Origin: Cyanobacteriota bacterium erpe_2018_sw_21hr_WHONDRS-SW48-000092_B_bin.40 | Lineage (GTDB): Bacteria > Cyanobacteriota > Vampirovibrionia > Obscuribacterales > Obscuribacteraceae | DNA length: 64,000 bases | Assembly (NCBI GenBank): GCA_030917395.1 | Contig: JAUPUU010000176.1 | Span: 1 to 64,000 of the forward strand | Direction of reading: 5' to 3' | In this document: piece by piece, positions 45,198 through 54,456 of the stretch | How positions within the stretch are numbered: position 1 is the first letter of the stretch | Layout: the number at the start of each line of letters is the position of its first letter | The notes under the pieces: generated by a model | The model's input: the letters and a program-made list of their open reading frames with translations, nothing else | What the model was told of the DNA's origin: nothing | The model's database searches: none | Program-made: the position numbers and the translations under genes

Positions 45198-47249
45198 TTA
45201 GCGTGCTAATCGACCCGAAGTAATGGTGTCGTAGCTAATCACACCAATATCACGCAACAACTGGGCCTGTTGAATATTGAAGGCAACGATAGCCTGAGCC
45301 TTGCGCACAAGTGCCTGAGTAAAGTCACGCTGAGCGTTAATAACGTCAATGTTGGTACCGACACCGTTGGCCAATCTCACCCGCGACAAGCGCAGTTCTT
45401 CTGCCGATGACAATACTTCTTTGGTGGCAACTTCAATTTGCTTTTCGGCTGTCAAACTCGTCAAATAGCTGGTACGAACTTGCTGTAAAACCGCAATTAC
45501 CTGTTGGTTGACTCGCAAGGTTGCTTGCCGCGCTACCGCCCGTGCCGCCTGGACGTTGGCTAAATCTGGCACTCCCATACCGAGGTAGTTCCAATCAACC
45601 CGCATACCGATTTGATAAGACTTACGCAGACTGCGGTCAGTCACTTGACTGGGGTTATAGACAGCCGCCACAGGATAAACCGTCTGCGGTGCGCTGACCA
45701 CAGCACTAGAGCCATTATTGGTGATGGTCTGAGCGGTAAAACCAGCCCCTTGAATTGGCACAACTGACAGCGATGGGATGCTGTTGCCGTACTGATTAGT
45801 TAGAGTTTGACCGTTGCCGTTATAGCCGCCGAAGAACTGAAATTGCGGATATAAAGGCGCAGCTTGCACCTGGATATTGCGCTTAGCAGCCATGCGCAAC
45901 TGTTCGTACTGCTTCAACTCTGGCCGATTGAGGATGGCGAGATTGATCAACTGATTGACATCAATTGAGGGGTCAACCAGACGCACCTTGCGTACTTCAG
46001 ATTCAACTGAAAGCAAGTTAACAGCGCTATTTAAGTTAAGGGCTGTGGCCAAATCAATAGCTGTTCGCCGCAAGTCAACTTCTTGAGTAAGAAGAGCTTG
46101 CTCATCACGAGCCAATTGCGTCTCTGATTGCAAGACCTGAAAGCGTGTACCAGTGCCAGCCCGCTCCAGCTGCTGGTTGAGCAAAACTTGTGCCTTAGAA
46201 ACATCTACCGCTCTCGTCTGAATCTGCAGTAGGGCCTGATTTTGCACCAAGTTGTAATAAAGCTTGGTAACGTTTAGCAGAGTATCGTTTATCGAAGCCC
46301 GCAGGCCCTGTTTGGAAGCGCGGTAGTTGTGCATATTGGCTAAGGAGCCAAACATCACACTGCCACCACGAAAACCATAATAGCGGAAGCCAGCCGTGGC
46401 AGTAGCGAATGGGTTACCGAAGGAAACGGGGATGGTACCACCGATCAAGGATGTACCAGCCTGGTACTGAGAGTTGTAGCTCATCAAGGCATCAGGCAAA
46501 AATTTGCCTAAAGAGTTGCCCAGAATCCATTTGTTCTGGGTAACAACTTCGCGTTGAATACGAATGTCGAGGGTATTATCAAGCGAGTATTGCACCACTT
46601 CGCGCAATGAAATTGGTTGGGTGTAACTGGCTTCTAGTCTAATTGGTGGCAATTTAGAGCCAAGCGACATGAGCTGATCGCCCATGGGCAATCTCAACTC
46701 AATGGCCTCACCTTGTAAAAAGCGTTTGCGAAATTCATCAGCCTGGGTGTTGACCACATCATAGTCACCCTGCCGTTCTTTGGCAGTCAAACCAGAGGCA
46801 TCCAGCGGTAGAGAGAGGGCTCCGCTAGGCAAGCCAGTCTTAGCTGTGGTGGGCGTATTGGCCGGAGAATTACTTGGAGCAGTTAAATTGCCATTGTCCA
46901 CCACCGCATCTTGCGGCGGCAAACTGTAGTCTAAGGTAGGTAATGGCGGACGGAGCTGCGGAGTAGAACTAGAACTGTTAGTGTTACTAGAAGATGGAGC
47001 GGTGACTGGCCTTACAAGCGGAGCACCAGCATTGCTCGCTGGAGCCTGACTGCCTGCGGCAGTAGCGCTTGAACCAGTACTAGTATGACCGGGAGTATAA
47101 GGATCTTGAGCCATGGCCCCCAGGCTGAAGCCCGAGCAAAGACTCTGCGCCAGAGCAAAAGCCATGCCAAAACTAGTGAGACGCTTGTTCTTAGTAACTA
47201 TGGGGGACACCTTCATACAACTCGCTCTGAACCTTTGAATTATATCCAA
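45198..47249 (-). CDS. TolC-family outer-membrane efflux protein (start may be internal MKVSPIV)
   Basis: 683 aa; VTQNKWILGNSLGKFLPDALMSY, QAQVLLNQQLERAGTGTRFQVLQSETQLARDEQ, RLANGVGTNIDVINAQRDFTQA. Confidence 0.9.
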   Translation of the reverse strand: MDIIQRFRASCMKVSPIVTKNKRLTSFGMAFALAQSLCSGFSLGAMAQDPYTPGHTSTGSSATAAGSQAPASNAGAPLVRPVTAPSSSNTNSSSSTPQLRPPLPTLDYSLPPQDAVVDNGNLTAPSNSPANTPTTAKTGLPSGALSLPLDASGLTAKERQGDYDVVNTQADEFRKRFLQGEAIELRLPMGDQLMSLGSKLPPIRLEASYTQPISLREVVQYSLDNTLDIRIQREVVTQNKWILGNSLGKFLPDALMSYNSQYQAGTSLIGGTIPVSFGNPFATATAGFRYYGFRGGSVMFGSLANMHNYRASKQGLRASINDTLLNVTKLYYNLVQNQALLQIQTRAVDVSKAQVLLNQQLERAGTGTRFQVLQSETQLARDEQALLTQEVDLRRTAIDLATALNLNSAVNLLSVESEVRKVRLVDPSIDVNQLINLAILNRPELKQYEQLRMAAKRNIQVQAAPLYPQFQFFGGYNGNGQTLTNQYGNSIPSLSVVPIQGAGFTAQTITNNGSSAVVSAPQTVYPVAAVYNPSQVTDRSLRKSYQIGMRVDWNYLGMGVPDLANVQAARAVARQATLRVNQQVIAVLQQVRTSYLTSLTAEKQIEVATKEVLSSAEELRLSRVRLANGVGTNIDVINAQRDFTQALVRKAQAIVAFNIQQAQLLRDIGVISYDTITSGRLAR

Positions 47250-47268
47250 CTAATCGACCAGTCAATTA

Positions 47269-47835
47269 TTATTTGACCAATTTTTGCACAGCTTTAAATC
47301 TTTCAGTTCCAGATTCCACCAGCATTTCAAATAAGCAACATTCCACAGATGATGGCAACGCGCCTGCAGCATACATTTTGGCCAATCCAACCAATTTATT
47401 TTCGGCCGAGCGACTGCTTAAGGCATCCGTAACTAAATGCACTTGATAGCCTAGGCGCAAAAGGTCATGCACCGTCTGATTGACACAAACATGGGTTTCA
47501 ATACCGCAAACAATAACTTGATTGCGACCGAGCTTGGCCAAGTGACTAGCGACTTCAGGCGAACCAGTGGCACTAAAGCAACTTTTCTCAAAATTGCCAA
47601 CGTCGGGCAAAAGCTTAGCCTTAATGCAAGCAACGGTCTCACCTAAGCCCTTGCGATATTGCTCGGTGACTACCACTGGCAGAGAAAGCAGAGTGGCGGC
47701 CTGAACCAGGATGCCAATATTGGCAACCATCTTTTCAAAATCAACAATATGACTGGCAAAGCGCTCCTGGACATCGATTACCAAAAGCACGGCTTGCTCA
47801 GCATCAAGTAAGTTCTTATGCCTTTCTACTGCCAT
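47269..47835 (-). CDS. Isochorismatase-family hydrolase
   Basis: LLVIDVQERF, VTEQYRKGLGETV, VIVCGIETHVCVNQTVHDLL. Confidence 0.93.
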   Translation of the reverse strand: MAVERHKNLLDAEQAVLLVIDVQERFASHIVDFEKMVANIGILVQAATLLSLPVVVTEQYRKGLGETVACIKAKLLPDVGNFEKSCFSATGSPEVASHLAKLGRNQVIVCGIETHVCVNQTVHDLLRLGYQVHLVTDALSSRSAENKLVGLAKMYAAGALPSSVECCLFEMLVESGTERFKAVQKLVK

Positions 47836-48117
47836 TCTTTACCTTCTATCTATCAATCATGAGACTAACAGGCAACCTGGTCGATTTTGTGAATATCAGC
47901 CCATAAAGCCAATCTATTTTATGTAGTTTGGTTAGGAAAAACTCAGCTTGCTGCTGTAGTTGATTGGGAGGAGGCCTGTTTTCCAGTAATTCTAGCACTT
48001 AAATGAATGAATTCATTCACTTATACTTTACGGTGTTAACGAGCTGTCATCGTTAGCTTTTCCCTGGCCCAAAATATGTGATATAACTGCAATTCAACCC
48101 AACGAACTACGGTCTTT

Positions 48118-48193
48118 GGGGCGTTAGCGCAGTTGGTAGCGCGCTTCAATGGCATTGAAGAGGTCACCGGTTCGAATCCGGTACGCTCCACCA
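48118..48193 (+). tRNA. tRNA-Ala (anticodon GGC), CCA encoded
   Basis: Acceptor GGGGCGT/ACGCTCC, anticodon arm CTTCA-ATGGCAT-TGAAG, T-arm GGTTCGAATCC, 3' CCA. Confidence 0.96.
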
Positions 48194-48200
48194 ATTTAGA

Positions 48201-48233
48201 AAAGGCTTTCAGGACTACCTGAAGGCCTTTTTT
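48201..48233 (+). terminator. Intrinsic terminator after tRNA-Ala
   Basis: AAAGGCTTTCAGG-ACTA-CCTGAAGGCCTTT then TTT. Confidence 0.85.
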
Positions 48234-48302
48234 CTTGGGGCGACAGCAATCACAGACAAAAATAGCTAAAATGCTTGAGTTACCTCAAACCAAGCAAAGC
48301 CT

Positions 48303-49151
48303 TTGATAATCAAGAAAAACCAACAAGCCAATCTGCCGGCACTGGCGGTCTCTTTCGCCCTAGTTGCCTTCGGCTTGATTATGACTTTTGTGCATGATAT
48401 ATCGAGAGCGCCAAATTACATACAAGCCTACCTCACCCAAGTGAAGCGGCCGGAAAGACCAGACTTTAGTAAGTATGATCTCTTACTCAAAACTTTTGCC
48501 AAAGACGGTCGCGTAGACTACAAGAATCTCAAGACCAGCCCCTTGCTGCAAGCTGCCATGGACGAGATGGCAAGCACTAGCCCAGACAACTTCAAAAGTC
48601 TTGACGATACCATTTGCTATTGGATGAATGCGCACAATCTAATCGCCATCAAGATAGTCTGCGACGAATATCCAGTAAGTGCCCCGCTCAAACTCAAGCG
48701 CGAATTCGTTGCTCGCCTTTTTGTAGTTGGTGGCAAAGCGCAATCGGCAGAATCAATATGGACCGATTGTATTCATCCAAAATTAGTAGAAAAACGAAAA
48801 GAAAAAGCCGTGCAAGCCGATACCATTTTTCTTCTCTGCCGCGCCTACCTTGGCTATCCAGAAATAACTGATCACGCCGTCACAGCCGAAACTATTAGGG
48901 CTGACGTAGAGCGCAACGTTGATAAATTTGTTCACTCTCCGAACAATTTCGACTACAAACCACAAGATCATATTTTCGCGATCTCACGCTTCTTTCAATT
49001 TTATCGTGATGTCTTTGGCCAAGGCTTTGAAGATCCCTGGGCCTTTGCTATGTACTATTATGACAAGTCTGACAAGGTGCCCTTCGAGCCCAGACTAGCC
49101 AAAACATTCATACAGAATTTTGATTGGAGTATTAATGACGTTAGCCACTAG
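48303..49151 (+). CDS. DUF547 family protein
   Basis: YDLLLKTFAKDGRVDYKNLK, TICYWMNAHNLIAIKIV. Confidence 0.8.
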   Translation: MIIKKNQQANLPALAVSFALVAFGLIMTFVHDISRAPNYIQAYLTQVKRPERPDFSKYDLLLKTFAKDGRVDYKNLKTSPLLQAAMDEMASTSPDNFKSLDDTICYWMNAHNLIAIKIVCDEYPVSAPLKLKREFVARLFVVGGKAQSAESIWTDCIHPKLVEKRKEKAVQADTIFLLCRAYLGYPEITDHAVTAETIRADVERNVDKFVHSPNNFDYKPQDHIFAISRFFQFYRDVFGQGFEDPWAFAMYYYDKSDKVPFEPRLAKTFIQNFDWSINDVSH

Positions 49152-51078
49152 AGTCGCTACTGCCTCATTGGCGGCACTGACAGTTAGCTCCTGTGCCAAC
49201 GCCCAAGTATCTGATAATGTTAGCGAATCTTTCAAAAGCACCACAAGCAGTACCGGCCCAGTAGTAAAAAAATACAAAAGACCAGCGCTTGAGCCAAGTA
49301 AGCCACTTTTGATTGTTTATCCCAATACCGAAGGCACAGCAAAAATTGCGGCTAGTAGCTCGTTTTTGATTGGCTCTACCTATCCTGGCTTTTCCTTAAC
49401 TGTCAACGGTGAGAAAGTACTGACCAACAAGGAAGGTTTTTTTGCCCATGTGGTGTCACTGGCCAAAGGCAAGAATAAATTTGAAGTCAAAGTCTTTGGC
49501 AGCGATGGCAGCCAGACCTATAACCAGATAGTGGAAGTAGCTCGCGAAGGCGCCCGCCAGAGCTTGTCACTGACAAGTTTTGAGTTCGCCCCGAATAGCT
49601 TTGAACCGAAAGAAGACCGGGGTCTCAATGTTGGTGAAATAATTGAATTTGCCGTGCGCGCCACACCGGGCAGCCAAGTGCACGTCTTAATGGGCAAAAA
49701 ACAAATTGCCCTAGCCTCAATCGCCAACTTAAAGTCGAGAAAAGCTGGTGCCGCAGTTGGTGGCATTAATCGCGGTCTAGAGGCTGCCTACGGTCAAGTC
49801 TTTCAACGCCACCCAGCAGCACAACCTGACTTGTATGTCGGGCTCTATCGCATCGAAGCCAATGACCAGTTTTATCAAGAGCATCCCCGCTATGTCATGC
49901 AAAAAGAAGGGAAGAGCCTAACTGTTGCTAGCCCTACTGCAATTACAGTTTTGCGCCAACCCCAAATTGCTCATACCGTTCATAAAGACACCATCACCAG
50001 GGTGGCCCCAGATTTGGCGCGCTTAACGCCACTGCCAGAGGGAGTAAGACTGATCGTCGATGGCTACCAGGGCGAAAACATTCGTTGCCGCTACGCTCCC
50101 AATAAGCATATCTGGATTAAGAAAGAAGATCTAAGCCTAGGCGACAGCACTGGCCCAGCACCAGATTCGGTAGCACGCACCATCCAGGTAAAAGAAGATA
50201 GCTATGGCGAAACTGTCGTAATTCCGCTGAACCAGCGCTTGCCTTTTTTAGTAGAGCAGAATCTCAAAACCAATCATCTAAATGTCAAAATCTATGGGGC
50301 CTTAGCCGATACCGACTGGATTTACCAGGCACCAGACGGAGGCAATTCGAAACTGATTGAGAACGTCAGTTGGAAGCAACCTGAAGACGGCGTTTATCAA
50401 GTCGATATTGATCTAACCGGCTCACGACAGTGGGGCTATTTCGCCGACTTTGAAGACAACAATCTCAATTTGCATATTAAGTATCCACCGAGATTGAAAC
50501 CAATAGCTGAAGAAGCGCCCATGCGCCTGCAAGGACTAAGTATTTGTCTTGACCCTGGCCATGGTGGCAAAGAAACAGGTGCCATTGGCCCCTCAGCCAT
50601 TCGCGAAGCCGAAATTAATCTAGCCATCGCCCTCAAGTTCAGAGATCTGCTTGTGGCCGAGGGAGCCACTGTCTACATGACCCGAGAAGGAGATGTCGAT
50701 GTCTCACTCAATGATCGCGTCGACTTTGCCAAAGCAAAAAATGTCGACCTGCTGATTTCAATCCACAACAATGCCCTGCCGGATGGTCGCGATCCCAATA
50801 AAGAACACGGCACATCTAGCTACTGGTATCACCCGCAGTCGCAAGAATTGGCAGCCAGCCTCAAAAATGCTGAGGCCAAAGAACTGGGCTTTCCTGATAT
50901 CGGAGCGCGCTATCAGAACCTGGCTCTGTGCCGCCCAACCAATATGCCAGCAGTCTTAGTAGAGGTTGGTTTTGTTTGCAATCCAGACGAATATGCCAAA
51001 TTAATCAATCCAGCCAGTCAACAGACCGCCGCACAGGGCATGCTCAAAGGGCTGATTAATTACTTTGCGAAGAAATAG
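49135..51078 (+). CDS. N-acetylmuramoyl-L-alanine amidase (Amidase_3) with N-terminal extension
   Basis: ATG at 49135 with signal peptide; LSICLDPGHGGKETGAIGPSAIREAEINLAIAL, LLISIHNNALPDGRDP, AVLVEVGFVCNPDEY. Confidence 0.93.
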   Translation: MTLATRVATASLAALTVSSCANAQVSDNVSESFKSTTSSTGPVVKKYKRPALEPSKPLLIVYPNTEGTAKIAASSSFLIGSTYPGFSLTVNGEKVLTNKEGFFAHVVSLAKGKNKFEVKVFGSDGSQTYNQIVEVAREGARQSLSLTSFEFAPNSFEPKEDRGLNVGEIIEFAVRATPGSQVHVLMGKKQIALASIANLKSRKAGAAVGGINRGLEAAYGQVFQRHPAAQPDLYVGLYRIEANDQFYQEHPRYVMQKEGKSLTVASPTAITVLRQPQIAHTVHKDTITRVAPDLARLTPLPEGVRLIVDGYQGENIRCRYAPNKHIWIKKEDLSLGDSTGPAPDSVARTIQVKEDSYGETVVIPLNQRLPFLVEQNLKTNHLNVKIYGALADTDWIYQAPDGGNSKLIENVSWKQPEDGVYQVDIDLTGSRQWGYFADFEDNNLNLHIKYPPRLKPIAEEAPMRLQGLSICLDPGHGGKETGAIGPSAIREAEINLAIALKFRDLLVAEGATVYMTREGDVDVSLNDRVDFAKAKNVDLLISIHNNALPDGRDPNKEHGTSSYWYHPQSQELAASLKNAEAKELGFPDIGARYQNLALCRPTNMPAVLVEVGFVCNPDEYAKLINPASQQTAAQGMLKGLINYFAKK

Positions 51079-51087
51079 AGAGTAAGC

Positions 51088-51873
51088 ATGCCAGAAGCAG
51101 AAAGAGCACTAGCTATTGACATAGGCAATTCTAGAATTTGCTGCGGTCTATTTATTGGCGGTCAATTAAACGAAACTTGGAACTACAGCACGGCAGACCC
51201 AGCCACAGCTTCATCACACTTGAACAGCCTGCATAACAAATACGGCAGAGGATTAATTGCAGTATCGTCTGTGGTGCCCGGAGTTCTACCCAGCATAATT
51301 GAGCAGTGGCCCAACGCCAAAGACAAAATATTTGAAGTCTCGGCCAGCAGCCAAACTCTAATTAGTGGACTCTACGACACCATGGGCTCAGACCGAGTTG
51401 CCAACGCCGCTGCAGCTTTCAAGCTTCACACCATCGATTCTGAAGCAGCCGTTGTAATAGATTTTGGTACCGCCACAACACTTACTGCCGTTAATAACAA
51501 AGGCAATTTTCTTGGCGGCATGATTACCCTGGGGCTGACCAAAACATTTCAAGCTCTGCACTATTCAACAGCACAACTACCCGAACTCTCAGTGCAAGAA
51601 CTCGAGAATCTCTCGCTCTCTTCACCCCTGGCCTTCGATACCCAAACAGCCATAGAAAGAGGCTGTGTTATCGGACACATCGGCATGGTTAGATATTGGC
51701 TCGAACGTGCTCTCAAGAGCCTGCCCAGAAAGACTACAGTGGTGGCAACAGGAGGGCTGGCACGATTAATTGCACCAGCCATCAAGTTGTTCGATCATGT
51801 AGACGTTAATCTGACTCTAAAAGGAATCAAGATTATTGGCGAGGCGGCAGCGGACCAAGTGGGTCAAGTTTGA
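51088..51873 (+). CDS. coaX: Type III pantothenate kinase
   Basis: ALAIDIGNSRICCGLF, VVIDFGTATTLTAVNNKGNFLGGMITLGL. Confidence 0.93.
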   Translation: MPEAERALAIDIGNSRICCGLFIGGQLNETWNYSTADPATASSHLNSLHNKYGRGLIAVSSVVPGVLPSIIEQWPNAKDKIFEVSASSQTLISGLYDTMGSDRVANAAAAFKLHTIDSEAAVVIDFGTATTLTAVNNKGNFLGGMITLGLTKTFQALHYSTAQLPELSVQELENLSLSSPLAFDTQTAIERGCVIGHIGMVRYWLERALKSLPRKTTVVATGGLARLIAPAIKLFDHVDVNLTLKGIKIIGEAAADQVGQV

Positions 51874-52048
51874 AACTTTGTTCAAGTTGATCGCGGTACG
51901 CCATGTTGGTGAGAGCTTCTACTGAATACAGTTCATCGTGCCAGTAACTTGCTTCAAGCTCTTTCAATTCTTCTAAACGCTGGAGCAAATTGGCTGGTAT
52001 AAGCTCGTCTTGCATTAAGTCCTCAGTTCTAGTTTTAAAAGATTCCAC
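51833..52048 (-). CDS. Hypothetical small protein, convergently overlapping coaX by 41 nt
   Basis: 71 aa ORF, charged and non-repetitive; start may be internal (MQDELIPANLLQRLEE). Confidence 0.4.
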   Translation of the reverse strand: MESFKTRTEDLMQDELIPANLLQRLEELKELEASYWHDELYSVEALTNMAYRDQLEQSFKLDPLGPLPPRQ

Positions 52049-52258
52049 CTCTTCAGTTTAGTTCGCTTTATCGAAACCGCAATTCTTGACTTCCGCGCAT
52101 ATACAATAGAAACCAGCGCCAAATCAGGTTCTTCAAAGTGCCACATAAAATCAAAATCTTAGTGTTTTCGAATATATACCAGTGCCCTACCTCAAGGTAG
52201 GCTACTAAGATCCCCTTCGATACACCGTTTTTTTATCGGACCTTTGCTAAGATGGAAC

Positions 52259-52314
52259 TAAGAAAGGTCCAAAGAAAGACCCTAAGAAAGGCCCTAAGAT
52301 AGCCCCTAAGATAG
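52259..52314. repeat. Degenerate 12-bp tandem repeat, about 4.7 copies
   Basis: TAAGAAAGGTCC AAAGAAAGACCC TAAGAAAGGCCC TAAGATAGCCCC TAAGATAG. Confidence 0.9.
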
Positions 52315-52345
52315 TAAAAGTCCGCCAAGTAACCACGAGTTAGTA

Positions 52346-52654
52346 ATGATGAATTTAAAACTTCGACTTGAAAGACTCTGCGACACCCGCTCCTGGGTGC
52401 GGCTCCACTTCATGGACGGCACCAGCCTAATTGGCCGGGTACTGCGCATTGGCCAAGATTATGTAGAGATTGAGTCATTTGGAGAAGCCGATAGACACGG
52501 TACCCCAGACTATTCAAAGCATCTCATCCCCTTGGCCCTAATCAAATTTTTGACCATAGAATCAGCCCGCTTTGCCGAAGCCGAAAGAAGACGCCTAGAT
52601 TATCTGTCACAGCTAGAAACCAACCCCGATGCCATTTCGGAGCTAGAGCGCTAG
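52346..52654 (+). CDS. Hypothetical protein with Sm/DUF2642-like beta-barrel pattern
   Basis: 102 aa; WVRLHFMDGTSLIGRVLRIGQDYVEIESF...HLIPLALIKFLTIES. Confidence 0.65.
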   Translation: MMNLKLRLERLCDTRSWVRLHFMDGTSLIGRVLRIGQDYVEIESFGEADRHGTPDYSKHLIPLALIKFLTIESARFAEAERRRLDYLSQLETNPDAISELER

Positions 52655-52677
52655 CACTGTAGTTCTATTTCTATTTA

Positions 52678-54108
52678 CTAGCTTTTCGTCAGGGCGCCAG
52701 CTTTACGCTTAGCACTCCAACCTTCAACATTGGCTTGCTTGGCCCGGGCCACAGCTAGAGCACCGTCTGGCACAGTCTTGGTGACCACACTGCCGGCCCC
52801 CACCACCGCTTCAACCCCAAGCTCTACCGGGGCGACCAGAACAGAATTACTGCCGGTCGAAGCCCCATCATTGATAATTGTGCGAGCCTTCTTCTTGGTC
52901 AGATGGTCATAATTAGCTGTAATTGTGCCAGCACCGATGTTGACGTGGTTGCCCAAAACCGCATCGCCGACATAACTAAGGTGCGAAACATTACTATGAT
53001 GGCCAATATCAGCCTTCTTCAATTCGACAAAGTTGCCTACTTTTGAAGAATCGCCAATGACATTGCCCTCGCGTACATGGGCAAAGGGGCCAACCTTGAC
53101 GCCATCGCCGATAACCGAATTGTTCACTTGCGAATTGTTGATAGTGGTATTGTTGCCAACTTTTACCACACCCTTAATTACAGTAAAGGGTCCAATCTGG
53201 CAATTAGAGCCAATCTGGATGTTACCAATCAAATAGCAACCAGGTAGCACAACAGTCTCTTCGCCAATACTTACCTCTGGTGCAATCCATGTGGCACTTG
53301 GGTCAACGATAGTCACACCTGACTCCAGGGCCAATTTAGTGGCGGTTATATCGCGCAAGTGAACCGTCGCTTCTGCCAATTCCACTCGTGAATTAATACC
53401 ACAGACTTCTCTAAAGTCAGTCAGTACCATTGTTTCAGTAACGTGATTGCTGTGATAGGCCCAAGCCACGAGATCAGTCAGATAATATTCTTTCTGCTTG
53501 TTATCGCAAGAAAGCGAGTTCAAACCGGCAGCAGCAGCGGGCCACTCGATGCAATAAATACCGGTGTTTACTTCATTGATTAGCTTTTCGCCCGGAGAAC
53601 AATCTTTGTCTTCAACAATGCCGCGCACTTTGCCATCCTGGTCTCGCACCATGCGGCCATAGTTTTTAGGGTCTGGCACTACCGTGCTCAGGGCCGTTAT
53701 CACGGCTTTCTTTTCCCGATGAGTAGCCAAAAGCTCTGCCAGGGTATTACTTTGCAAGACCGGAGCATCACCCACGGTCACAATCAGCGTACCTTCAAAG
53801 CCTTCTAAAGCTGGCATTACCTGCATCACGGCATGACCAGTGCCAAGCTGAGGTGATTGCAAATGGGTAGAGAAAGGGCATACTGGCGGATTGTTCACAA
53901 CAAAGTCAGTAACAATATCAGCCGAATGTCCTACTACTAGATGCAAATGCTCTAGACCTTCACCCTCAACAGCAGCGCCAACAGCATCCATTACTCGACT
54001 CAATATGGCGCGACCAAGAACTTCATGAAGCACTTTGGGCTTATTAGACTTCATCCGCTTGCCTTGACCGGCAGCCAATACAATCGCTCTAACAGGTCGC
54101 ATAATCAC
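52678..54108 (-). CDS. glmU: Bifunctional UDP-GlcNAc pyrophosphorylase/glucosamine-1-P acetyltransferase
   Basis: VLAAGQGKRMKSNKPKVLHEVLGR, hexapeptide-repeat C-terminus, GNHVNIGAGTITANYDH. Confidence 0.96.
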   Translation of the reverse strand: MIMRPVRAIVLAAGQGKRMKSNKPKVLHEVLGRAILSRVMDAVGAAVEGEGLEHLHLVVGHSADIVTDFVVNNPPVCPFSTHLQSPQLGTGHAVMQVMPALEGFEGTLIVTVGDAPVLQSNTLAELLATHREKKAVITALSTVVPDPKNYGRMVRDQDGKVRGIVEDKDCSPGEKLINEVNTGIYCIEWPAAAAGLNSLSCDNKQKEYYLTDLVAWAYHSNHVTETMVLTDFREVCGINSRVELAEATVHLRDITATKLALESGVTIVDPSATWIAPEVSIGEETVVLPGCYLIGNIQIGSNCQIGPFTVIKGVVKVGNNTTINNSQVNNSVIGDGVKVGPFAHVREGNVIGDSSKVGNFVELKKADIGHHSNVSHLSYVGDAVLGNHVNIGAGTITANYDHLTKKKARTIINDGASTGSNSVLVAPVELGVEAVVGAGSVVTKTVPDGALAVARAKQANVEGWSAKRKAGALTKS

Positions 54109-54149
54109 TCCACTTAGCTAATGCAAGCAATGATTATAAGCCGTAAAAG

Positions 54150-54300
54150 CAAAAAGCCTCACCAGAAGTGAGGCTCTTTTGAAATGTCCGCAGTGTTGGT
54201 GCCGCCCCAACAGACTCAATCCCTTGTGTCTCTCGTACTGGAGTTCCTGCGATGAACAAGGCTAATGTTATCCAACCCTCCACACTTTTGGCCGCCTTTT
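54150..54300 (-). ncRNA. Candidate small RNA ending in an intrinsic terminator
   Basis: Non-coding stretch upstream of glmU; minus strand hairpins GTTGG-N7-CCAAC and AACA...TGTT, terminating at 54155-54175 with a T-rich tail. Confidence 0.35.
54155..54175. terminator. Intrinsic terminator, T-run on both strands
   Basis: AGCCTCAC-CAGAA-GTGAGGCT; minus continues TTTTTGCTTTT, plus continues CTTTTG. Confidence 0.75.
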
Positions 54301-54456
54301 AACCTTTCGTTTATTATGCCCGTAACAAGCGTAATATCTTGTGGCATATAGATAGTGGGCCCAAATACCAATTATTAGTATCGATTGGTATCAGCAGGCG
54401 ACTATAGAGAAATAGACGGAAGGGCACTAGAATTGTTTCCCCTCGTAACAAAAGTA

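Noticed and set aside
54181-54260. Possible 23S rRNA gene fragment because of the sarcin-ricin-loop-like AGTACGAGAG
   Set aside because: Only about 10 nt match; flanking bases do not follow 23S, so kept only as a candidate sRNA.
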